7,676 nucleotides of DNA from Chloroflexota bacterium (GTDB lineage: Bacteria; Chloroflexota; Limnocylindria; QHBO01), in assembly GCA_031177555.1 (NCBI GenBank), contig JAPSGM010000083.1:1-7676 (forward strand). The letters are read 5' to 3'. Made by a program: the position numbers and the translations under genes. The notes below the pieces were generated by a model. That model had not been told where the DNA came from and searched no databases. It was given only the letters and a program-made list of their open reading frames with translations. Within the stretch, counting starts at the first letter, position 1. Each line of letters begins with the position of its first letter. Below are positions 1 through 5,281 of the stretch, piece after piece.

Positions 1-161
1 GATCCTGCACAGCACGTGCTTTCCTTGGTCAGGTCAGCCAGCGGCTGGCTGGCCGCCGTGACGCCGTGACGCCGCGGCCCGCGGCCCGCCACAGCCCCGC
101 TGCCGGTGGCCGAGCGCACGAGCGCATGCATGGCACGCATCCTGCTTCCCCAGAAGCACCG
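1..161. other. Leader region without a recognised gene
   Basis: No convincing coding region is seen here. The stretch holds a perfect 10-base palindrome AGCACGTGCT at 11-20, a tight 6-bp hairpin (AGCCAG, loop CGG, CTGGCT) at 36-50, and short tandem repeats: GTGACGCC twice at 58-73 and GCGGCCC twice at 74-87. I found no convincing -35/-10 pair for the plus-strand gene that follows, so its promoter may lie outside the window or be of an unrecognised type. The plus-strand frame is open back to a GTG at 66, but the composition there looks like non-coding GC-rich sequence. Confidence 0.5.
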
Positions 162-623
162 ATGACACATCGAGATCCGGTCACAGGCGACACCCACGAG
201 CACGTCACCGAGGAGCGGGTGGTCACACCCGTGACGCCGGTCACGCCGGCCGCGCCGGCCAGCAGCGACCAGGTCAACGTGAATGCCGCCGGGCAGCGGA
301 CCTACGTTGCGACCGAGATGACCCCGCTGGCCATCGCTCGCCGCATCGTCGGGCTGCTGTTCGGCATCCTCATCGGCCTGATCGTCATCCGGGTCATCCT
401 CCTGCTGCTGGGCGCCAACGAGGGCAACGCCATCGTGGACGGCGTCTACGGCATCACCGAGCCGTTCGTGGCGCCGTTCCGCGGAGTCTTCTCGATCGAC
501 ACGGTGCGGCCCACCGGCGCCAGCGTGATCGACATCGGCGCGCTGGTGGCGATCGTGGGGTGGTCGCTGATCGCGCTGGTGGTTCTCGCCATCCTCCGCA
601 TCCCCGATCGCAGCGCCGTCTAG
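162..623 (+). CDS. YggT-family two-helix membrane protein with acidic/VTP-rich N-terminal tail
   Basis: From the ATG at 162 this encodes 153 residues. A hydrophilic tail of about 50 residues, including VTPVTPVTP at 21-29, is followed by a first membrane helix (about 60-84), a loop with GANEGN and the stretch ITEPFVAPFRGVF (98-110), and a second helix (about 122-146) ending in IPDRSAV. The order helix, TePfvaPFRg loop, helix matches the YggT family (Pfam YGGT), small integral membrane proteins of poorly defined function, linked in some bacteria to cell division or osmotic stress. The assignment rests on this loop motif and topology. The start is uncertain: in-frame alternatives are the ATG at 126 and the GTG at 66. 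I prefer 162 because a weak GAAG ribosome-binding element sits just upstream. It is convergent with the glycan cluster and probably unrelated to it. Confidence 0.75.
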   Translation: MTHRDPVTGDTHEHVTEERVVTPVTPVTPAAPASSDQVNVNAAGQRTYVATEMTPLAIARRIVGLLFGILIGLIVIRVILLLLGANEGNAIVDGVYGITEPFVAPFRGVFSIDTVRPTGASVIDIGALVAIVGWSLIALVVLAILRIPDRSAV

Positions 624-697
624 GCGCCAGGGGGGAAGCCCAAGCACCCCGCCACGATCCTCTCGTAAGGGTCGTGGCGCTTGGGCGTCCTGGTGCC
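623..697 (+). terminator. Long three-tier stem-loop after the YggT-like gene
   Basis: Starting at the last base of the stop codon, three nested stems can be drawn. The outer stem is GGCGCCAGG (623-631) with CCTGGTGCC (689-697), one G-U pair. The middle stem is GCCCAAGC (638-645) with GCTTGGGC (679-686), perfect. The inner stem is GCCACGATCC (651-660) with GGGTCGTGGC (669-678), one G-U pair, closed by an 8-base loop TCTCGTAA. An internal loop and a 5-base bulge (ACCCC) separate the stems. No T-run follows, as is common for terminators in high-GC bacteria. It most likely ends the plus-strand transcript and may also block read-through from the convergent genes. Confidence 0.7.
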
Positions 698-724
698 GGT
701 TCGCGGCCGGGCCGGTTCATCGAT

Positions 725-815
725 CAGTGGCTGGCGGTAACTCCCACGATTCCCACGGACGGCGCCTGATTCGGAGCCATTCACCGCGGGTTCCGGTCAG
801 CCACTGGCGGAACTC
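725..815. repeat. Nested short inverted and direct repeats in the convergent intergenic gap
   Basis: CAGTGGCTG (725-733) and CAGCCACTG (798-806) are perfect 9-base inverted copies, 64 bases apart. Overlapping them is a near-direct repeat: CTGGCGGTAACTC (731-743) against CTGGCGGAACTC (804-815), differing by one inserted T. TCCCACG also occurs twice (742-748 and 751-757). No gene is seen in the gap 624-872. The repeats may be folding elements or chance in GC-rich sequence. Confidence 0.45.
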
Positions 816-830
816 GGGTGAGTTGCCGCC
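806..830 (-). terminator. Distal hairpin downstream of the GT4 gene
   Basis: GGCGG-AACTC (806-815) pairs with GAGTT-(G)-CCGCC (820-830), giving a 10-bp stem with one bulged base and a 4-base loop. It lies about 43 bases beyond the TAG stop of the minus-strand glycosyltransferase. There is no T-run. With the nearer hairpin at 846-860 it forms a plausible tandem terminator for the minus-strand cluster. Confidence 0.5.
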
Positions 831-845
831 CATCGTCCGAGATAC

Positions 846-860
846 CGCCAGGGGCTGGCG
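846..860 (-). terminator. Proximal small hairpin just after the GT4 stop codon
   Basis: On the minus strand CGCCA-GCCCC-TGGCG forms a 5-bp stem with a 5-base loop, beginning 13 bases after the TAG stop at 875-873. It is small and lacks a T-run, so alone it would be weak; its position next to the hairpin at 806-830 is the main reason to list it. Confidence 0.35.
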
Positions 861-872
861 AAATGGGGCGTC

Positions 873-2168
873 CTAGAGAGGCGGGACTTCCAGCGCGGCG
901 CGGCCGCGCGGCCGCAGCCCGGCACCCACCGGCTCCGGACCGCGCAGGGCGGCCAGCGCCCCGGCGCGCTCGAGCTCCTCGTCGTACACGGCCTCGGTCC
1001 GGCGCACCTGGGCGTCGATGCTGAACCGGTCCCGCACGATGTCGTATCCGGCGGCTCCCAGTCGTGCGCGCAGAGTCGGCGACCGAGCCAGGGCAACCAA
1101 CGCCTCGGCCAGGGCGTCGGGCGAGGCGGGCGGGACCAGGAGGCCGTCCAGGCCATCGGTCACCACCTCGGGGATCCCGCCGACCGCGGACGCCACCACG
1201 GGGACGCGGCGGGCCATGGCCTCCAGCAGCGAGATGCCCTGCGCCTCGCGCAGGGAGGGGAGCACGGCCACCGACAGCTCCGCGGTGACGGCGGCCACGT
1301 CCTCGCGGCGGCCGGTGAGGCGGACGCGCGCGGCGGCGTCGGCCGGCATGGCGTTCACGCGGGCCCGCAGGTCCGCTTCCGCGGACCCCTCGCCGACGAT
1401 CGCCAGCCAGGCATCCGGGACGGCGGCCGCGACCCGGGGCCAGGCCTCGAGCAGGTGGGCGTGCCCCTTCTCGGGCTCCAGGCGCGCAACCACGCCGATG
1501 AGCGGCGCCTCCTCCGGCACGCCCAGCTCGCGGCGGAGGCCGCAGGACGGCGGCGGGGTGGCGAACCGCGACAGGTCGACGCCGTTGGGAATCACCGCGA
1601 AGCGAGCGCCTCCCCGCCCCTCCAACGCCACCTTGGCCATGATCGCCTCCGACGGCACGATCAGCCGGTCCATGGCCGGGGTGAGCGCCGCAATCGCCGC
1701 CACGTCCTCGCGCGAGCGGACGCGCGACGAGTGCACCGTGGCCATGATCACCGGCGTCCCGGCCGCGACGGCGGCGCGGGTGCCCACCACCTCGGCACGG
1801 AACATGTGGGCGTGGACCAGGTCGATCTCGTTGCGCCGCAGCCAGGCGGACAGGGCGCGGACCGCGGCCTCGTCATCGGTCTCGTCGATGACGTCGACCT
1901 CCAGGCCCAGCCGCCGGATCCGCTGCACGGCGTTCCCTGCCGACAGGCTCAGCGCGCGGACCTCGTATCGGGCCCGATCCAGCCGCAGCAGCAGCCCCGT
2001 GTAGCTCTCCTGCGCGCCGCCCGTGCCGCCGGTCGCCAGCAGCTGCAGGACGCGCGGTCGCTGGTGGCTCCTGGACCGATGCACCCGCCGGTGCCGCACG
2101 TACGCGGCGCCGGCGATGGCGGCCTCGTGATCGGGGGCGGGGGCGCGTCGGATGCCGGTGGGGCTCAC
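873..2168 (-). CDS. GT4-family (GT-B fold) glycosyltransferase
   Basis: This is a 431-residue retaining glycosyltransferase, predicted cytoplasmic, that would transfer a sugar from a nucleotide donor to a glycan or lipid acceptor. The N-terminal Rossmann domain starts at RVLQLL (39-44) with the glycine-rich TGGTGGAQ (46-53) and continues through LVHAHMF (117-123). The linker region has VIPNGVDLSRF (192-202). The C-terminal donor domain has GVVARLEPEKG (225-235), AIVGEGS (256-262), the family's E-x7-E signature E308/E316 in LREAQGISLLEAMA, and VASAVGGIPEVV (325-336). The start is a GTG at 2168, giving a basic 38-residue extension (RHRRVHRSRSHQRPR) before the first strand. In-frame GTGs at codons 24 and 29 are alternatives, but the promoter upstream points to 2168. 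The donor is unknown; GDP-mannose or the GDP-D-rhamnose made by the cluster is an inference. Confidence 0.9.
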   Translation of the reverse strand: MSPTGIRRAPAPDHEAAIAGAAYVRHRRVHRSRSHQRPRVLQLLATGGTGGAQESYTGLLLRLDRARYEVRALSLSAGNAVQRIRRLGLEVDVIDETDDEAAVRALSAWLRRNEIDLVHAHMFRAEVVGTRAAVAAGTPVIMATVHSSRVRSREDVAAIAALTPAMDRLIVPSEAIMAKVALEGRGGARFAVIPNGVDLSRFATPPPSCGLRRELGVPEEAPLIGVVARLEPEKGHAHLLEAWPRVAAAVPDAWLAIVGEGSAEADLRARVNAMPADAAARVRLTGRREDVAAVTAELSVAVLPSLREAQGISLLEAMARRVPVVASAVGGIPEVVTDGLDGLLVPPASPDALAEALVALARSPTLRARLGAAGYDIVRDRFSIDAQVRRTEAVYDEELERAGALAALRGPEPVGAGLRPRGRAALEVPPL

Positions 2169-2174
2169 CGGCCG

Positions 2175-2203
2175 ATGCTAGGCGGGGGCGCTCTGTTCGT
2201 CAA
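2175..2203 (-). promoter_or_regulatory. Promoter of the GT4 gene, predicted leaderless
   Basis: On the minus strand TTGACG (2203-2198, 5 of 6 to the consensus -35) is followed by exactly 17 bases and TAGCAT (2180-2175, 4 of 6 to the consensus -10). Six bases separate the -10 from the GTG at 2168, so a start 7 bases beyond the -10 falls on the first base of that codon. This predicts an mRNA without a 5' leader, which agrees with the lack of a clear Shine-Dalgarno sequence. Confidence 0.65.
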
Positions 2204-2251
2204 AGCACTCGGCCAGACCGCGCGCGGGAAGCGGCTCGCGTGCTCCCTGGC

Positions 2252-2263
2252 CCGATGCATCGG
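2252..2263. promoter_or_regulatory. Perfect 12-base palindrome, possible operator
   Basis: CCGATGCATCGG reads the same on both strands. It lies in the 121-base gap between the phosphoesterase stop and the GT4 promoter. The extended arm GCATCGGCC (2257-2265) has an inverted copy GGCCGATGC at 2170-2178, overlapping the GT4 -10 element. Two related sites, one on the promoter and one about 80 bases upstream, would suit a dimeric regulator, but no regulator is encoded nearby. It could also be a weak terminator for the phosphoesterase. Confidence 0.35.
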
Positions 2264-2289
2264 CCCAACCCGTGGACCAGGACGAGGCG

Positions 2290-3210
2290 TCAGCACTCCC
2301 CGGAGCCGGAGTCCACGAAGGTGGTGGCGCCCAGGGGCAGGAAGTCCCAGGTGAACGTCCCGTCGCCCAGCACCAGGTAGAGCAGCCCGTAGTTGCGGTC
2401 GTGGCGGGCGCGGGTCTGGGGCAGCGGGTCCCGCTCCCAGAGGTAGAGGGACCGGCCGCCGGTGCCGACCACGAACGAGTCGACGCCGTCGACGTCGAGG
2501 CGCTCGTAGGTGTGGTCGTGCGCGTGGAGCGTCACGTCGACGCCCGCGGCCGCCACCGCCTCCCACAACGGACGGACGGTTTCGGAGCCTCCGTGGCGGC
2601 CGGAGGAGTAGAGGGGCGCGTGCCAGTAGGCGAGCAGGCAGTCCGCATCGGCCGCGGCGAGGTCGGACGTCAGCCATTCATGCTGCGGCGAGCCGGGGCC
2701 GCAGCCGTCGACCGCCTCGCACTGCGAGTTCAGCGCGACCACGTGCCACTCCCCGAGGTCGTACGAGTACCAGCCCTCGCCGGGCTCGCCAGCCCGCGCC
2801 CCGAACCAGTCGAAGTAGGCGGCGGCGCTGCCGTCGACGTAGTCATGGTTGCCCGGCACCGGCCGGATGCGGTCGCGCAGCGCTCCCCACGACGGCTCCA
2901 GGCACGCCCGCAGGTTCTCGTCCGTCGCCTCCGGGTACACGTTGTCGCCGAGCATCGCGATGGTGCCGGGCAGGCCGGCCGCCAGCTCGGCGATTCGGTC
3001 ATCGGCCTGGTGCCCGCAGAAGCCGATGTCGCCCACCGCCAGCAACACCTCCTCGCCCTCCCCGGGCGCGTCCGGGATGCCGGGCAGGTCCAATGGCCCG
3101 GTGTCGAGCAGCGTCCGTGGGCGCAGCACGAAGAAGAGCAGGACCCCGGCGGCCACCGCGACCGCCAGGCCCAGCACGAGGATGCGCACGCGCCGCGAGG
3201 TGAGGGCCAT
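2290..3210 (-). CDS. Membrane-anchored purple-acid-phosphatase-like metallophosphoesterase
   Basis: This encodes 306 residues from the ATG at 3210 (307 from a GTG one codon earlier; numbering below uses the GTG). After a short basic N-terminus (SRRVR) comes one hydrophobic segment (about 11-30), read as a signal anchor with the catalytic domain outside the cytoplasm. The dimetal phosphatase motifs occur in order: GDIG (D62), GDNVY (D90, Y93), GNHD (N122, H123), YWHAP (H198) and HAHDH (H232, H234). GDxxY rather than GDxxD, plus HDHTYER, favours the purple acid phosphatase branch, in which the tyrosine is a metal ligand. Six cysteines, including CEAVDGC (165-171) and a terminal Cys, fit an extracytoplasmic protein. 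The substrate is unknown; a role in releasing phosphate or processing a lipid-linked glycan intermediate is only suggested by context. It starts 11 bases after the stop of the degenerate glycosyltransferase remnant. Confidence 0.85.
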   Translation of the reverse strand: MALTSRRVRILVLGLAVAVAAGVLLFFVLRPRTLLDTGPLDLPGIPDAPGEGEEVLLAVGDIGFCGHQADDRIAELAAGLPGTIAMLGDNVYPEATDENLRACLEPSWGALRDRIRPVPGNHDYVDGSAAAYFDWFGARAGEPGEGWYSYDLGEWHVVALNSQCEAVDGCGPGSPQHEWLTSDLAAADADCLLAYWHAPLYSSGRHGGSETVRPLWEAVAAAGVDVTLHAHDHTYERLDVDGVDSFVVGTGGRSLYLWERDPLPQTRARHDRNYGLLYLVLGDGTFTWDFLPLGATTFVDSGSGEC

Positions 3211-3218
3211 CACCGCCG

Positions 3219-3224
3219 AGTCTA
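3219..3224 (-). promoter_or_regulatory. Candidate -10 element for the phosphoesterase gene
   Basis: TAGACT (minus strand, 3224-3219) fits the TANNNT form of a -10 hexamer and sits 5 bases before the GTG at 3213 and 8 before the ATG at 3210, the spacing expected for leaderless or near-leaderless transcription. No -35 match is seen 17 bases further upstream. The same TAG is the stop codon of the upstream remnant, so the match may be coincidental. Confidence 0.3.
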
Positions 3225-3631
3225 GGGAACCGCTTCCGGGCAGGGCGCATCGGTGCGGACGAAGAGCTGCAGACGGATGCGGCCGTCCATGACGGACTGC
3301 TCCTCGTATGCAGAGGTCAGAATTCGGGAGATCTGGCCCTGGCGGCCGGACGCGGCGGCGGAGGCGGCGAGGTTCGCCGGCCCGTCGAAGAGCCAGACGC
3401 GCTCGAACGAGCAGGCGGCGAACAGCCGTTCAGCCTCGGGGTCCAGGTGCGTGCCGGACGCGTAGTGGTTGTAGGACGAGGCGTCGCGCGGGGGACGCCG
3501 GCCGGGGGATGCTCCCCTGGAGGCCGAGCCGGTTCACCTGGTAGGCCAGCGGCTTGAAGGTCCGGGACGGTGCCCGCGCAGCGCGCGACGGTGGAGCGCA
3601 TGCCGGCCCAGCGCACATCGCGCTGCGCGGC
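3222..3631 (-). pseudogene. Frameshifted remnant of a second GT-C/GT39-type glycosyltransferase (C-terminal domain only)
   Basis: No single frame codes here, but three frames read in succession match the C-terminal domain (about residues 372-508) of the intact glycosyltransferase upstream. Frame one (3622-3560) gives RDVRWAGMRSTVARCAG, aligning with the intact PWDRVAQAIHREAG with W and AG at the same 12-residue spacing. Frame two (3561 to about 3490) gives TFKPLAYQVNRL against ALKPLAYQVQRL, then SIPRPASP against EMPRVIFP. Frame three (3488-3225) gives FAACSFERVWL against FASCGFERIWL, QISRILTSAY against RISRILTAAY, and IRLQLFVRTDAPCP against VRLQLFVRTDEPCP (12 of 14 identical), ending at TAG 3224-3222. 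The membrane domain and active-site part are absent. Divergence between the copies suggests an old paralog or a different ortholog that was mostly deleted, not a recent duplication. A C5 run at 3494-3490 explains one frameshift. The upstream limit is uncertain. Confidence 0.8.
3574..3630. repeat. 12-bp perfect inverted repeat at the upstream end of the remnant
   Basis: CCGCGCAGCGCG (3574-3585) and CGCGCTGCGCGG (3619-3630) are perfect inverted copies separated by 33 bases. The element begins about 125 bases past the stop of the intact GT-C gene in the direction of transcription. It could end the upstream operon transcript or mark a rearrangement junction. No T-run follows. Confidence 0.4.
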
Positions 3632-3754
3632 CTGCGCCGTCAACCCCGCCGTCCCTCCGCCTTGGCCCCCAGCCCCATGACGGCGGGAACGCGCATCGAC
3701 GTGCTCCCCGGGCAAGATCTGCTGGCCAGGATGGATGCCGAGCGGTCGCCGGAC
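3632..3754. other. Non-coding stretch between the GT-C gene and the remnant
   Basis: I see no gene in these 123 bases. A minus-strand reading gives RVPAVMGLG (near 3695-3669), which faintly resembles IPAAMLLG in the last membrane helix of the intact gene, but the following residues are not hydrophobic, so extension of the pseudogene into this part is only possible. Confidence 0.4.
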
Positions 3755-5281
3755 TCACCCGGGACACGGTTCGTCGGTTCGAACGAAGAGTTGCAGGCGG
3801 ACGCCAACGTTCGATGTGCTCTGCTTGTCATAGGCTGCGGTCAGGATCCGGCTGATGCGCTTCCGTCGGCCGTCGTCGGCCGAGGAGAGATCCCTTGGTC
3901 CGCCCACCAGCCAGATCCGCTCGAAGCCGCAGCTTGCGAATCGGCGGGCCGCTTCGGTGACCTGGCCGGCTTCCGTCCCGTACGGGTTCGTGGCCCAGCT
4001 CCGCGCAGGGAAGATCACGCGGGGCATCTCATCCTCGATCTGCAACCGCTGCACCTGGTACGCCAGCGGCTTGAGCGCGTGGCTCCATACCACCAGGCCC
4101 TCGCTCGGACCGGCCTCGCGATGGATCGCCTGGGCCACGCGATCCCATGGCGTGGACGGGCGTTGATACTCCATCGAGATGGCGAAGCCCGAGAAGACCA
4201 GCGTCATCCCGAGCAACGTAACCCCGAGCAGCATGGCGGCCGGGATTCGCGGCAGGCGCGTGATGCCGATCGCCACAAGGATCGTGATCGCGGGCAGGGA
4301 GATGATCAGGTACCTGGCCACGAACAGCGGCTTGACCAGCGATGCAGCGGCGAGTCCCAGCGGCGGGACGAGCGCCCAGAGCAGGAAGAGCCAAGACGCG
4401 CTCTCCGCGCGAGCGCTTCGAATCATCCACGCGAGGGCGAGCACCAGAGCGACGGCGTAGACGAGCACCGCGGGCGGCGTTGCTCCGGCGAATTGGTAGA
4501 AGAGCTCCGCTAACGCCCACCACTGCATCGGCTCGATCCAGTTCACCAGCGAGCCGGTCTGGCCAATGCTGGCGTAAACCAGCGGAAGGGTCAGCAGCGT
4601 CACGAGTGCGAAGGCGATGGTCGGCGCGCGGAAGGAGGGCGGCCGCAGTGAGGGCAGCGCCATCGCCATGACGTGCAGAAGAACCAGCAGCGCAAAGAAG
4701 ACGTGGGAGTAGATCCCCAGTAGTGCAACCGCCGCGTACGCGAGCCAGCGCCGCATCGATCCGGTCTCCAGCGCGCGGAGGAACAGCCAGAAGGCGACGG
4801 CCGCCAGGAACATGGTGAGCGAGTACGTCCGCGCCTCGCGGGCGTAGCGGACTGCGAAGGCGTTGCACGCGAACACGAGCGCGGCCACCGCCCCCACCCA
4901 GCGCGAGACCAGCAGGCGGCGGGTGATGAGGTAGATCACGGGAACGGTCAGAACGGCGAACAGCACGGAGAAGCTGCGCAGCGCCACCTGGCTGTCGCCG
5001 AAGACTCTCCACGCCTTGAGGGCGATGAAGTACGTCGGCGGATGCCAACCCTCGGCGCCGGTGCTCAACAGCTCCAGGAGCCGCGACCAGCTGAGAGCGG
5101 AGACGTAGTAGGTCGTGGCTTCATCGAGCCAGAGCGGGCGCCGATCGAGGTGATAGAGGGCGAGCGCCAGGGCCAGCACGGCGGACAAGCCCACCAGGAG
5201 CTCCGGAGCGACGGCGCGCACGTACGCCGCCCCGGAACGGACGTCCGCCTGGCGCACCTGCCGCACGGCCTGGGCCATCAT
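3755..5281 (-). CDS. GT-C fold, GT39/ArnT-like polytopic membrane glycosyltransferase
   Basis: This 508-residue protein has the plan of GT39/PMT_2-type enzymes, which take a sugar from a polyprenyl-phosphate carrier on the outer face of the membrane and add it to protein or glycan. A first helix (about 27-43) is followed by the conserved acidic loop RRPLWLDEATTYYV, with the DE pair D53/E54 expected at the active site. HPPTYF (80-85) and AREARTYSL (147-155) are further family-typical motifs. About ten more hydrophobic helices follow to about residue 368, then a soluble C-terminal domain (about 370-508) with HALKPLAYQV and RLQLFVRTDEPCPG. It starts with ATGATG at 5281, the first ATG overlapping the TGA of the reductase gene (ATGA), so the two are translationally coupled. 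Its base composition is lower in GC than its neighbours. The sugar donor is probably the lipid-linked product of the GT2 gene; the acceptor is unknown. Confidence 0.85.
   Translation of the reverse strand: MMAQAVRQVRQADVRSGAAYVRAVAPELLVGLSAVLALALALYHLDRRPLWLDEATTYYVSALSWSRLLELLSTGAEGWHPPTYFIALKAWRVFGDSQVALRSFSVLFAVLTVPVIYLITRRLLVSRWVGAVAALVFACNAFAVRYAREARTYSLTMFLAAVAFWLFLRALETGSMRRWLAYAAVALLGIYSHVFFALLVLLHVMAMALPSLRPPSFRAPTIAFALVTLLTLPLVYASIGQTGSLVNWIEPMQWWALAELFYQFAGATPPAVLVYAVALVLALAWMIRSARAESASWLFLLWALVPPLGLAAASLVKPLFVARYLIISLPAITILVAIGITRLPRIPAAMLLGVTLLGMTLVFSGFAISMEYQRPSTPWDRVAQAIHREAGPSEGLVVWSHALKPLAYQVQRLQIEDEMPRVIFPARSWATNPYGTEAGQVTEAARRFASCGFERIWLVGGPRDLSSADDGRRKRISRILTAAYDKQSTSNVGVRLQLFVRTDEPCPG

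Noticed and set aside
11..20. AGCACGTGCT palindrome as an operator
   Set aside because: It is a single 10-base palindrome with no promoter beside it and no second copy noticed in the window; too little to call a regulatory site.
230..243. GTGAC-GCCG-GTCAC inverted repeat near the start of the YggT-like gene
   Set aside because: It lies in codons for the VTPVTPV repeat and is explained by repeated Val-Thr-Pro codons.
1018..2004. Long plus-strand open frame (328 codons) opposite the GT4 gene
   Set aside because: It lies wholly antisense to a clear GT4 glycosyltransferase, is Arg/Ser/Thr/Ala-rich with no recognisable domain, and long antisense frames are expected at this GC content.
1455..2354. 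Plus-strand open frame (299 codons) spanning the GT4 start and the intergenic gap
   Set aside because: It is antisense to the GT4 gene and the phosphoesterase end, His/Arg/Gly-rich, without motifs or a ribosome-binding site.
2272..3225. Plus-strand open frame (317 codons) opposite the phosphoesterase
   Set aside because: It mirrors almost the whole phosphoesterase gene, whose five metal-site motifs are intact on the other strand; the plus product has no domain signal.
3317..3715. Minus-strand open frame of 132 codons as an intact small gene
   Set aside because: Only a short part matches the GT-C family, the rest is Pro/Arg/Ala-rich out-of-frame reading, and the homologous reading shifts to other frames. 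It is explained better as part of the pseudogene.
3554..4513. Plus-strand open frame (319 codons) across the GT-C C-terminal domain
   Set aside because: It is antisense to the conserved GT-C coding sequence and has a charged, low-complexity product.
4029..5048. Second minus-strand frame (339 codons) inside the GT-C gene
   Set aside because: It is the same strand in a shifted frame; the main frame has the hydrophobic helices and family motifs, while this one is Arg/Ala-rich with no motif.
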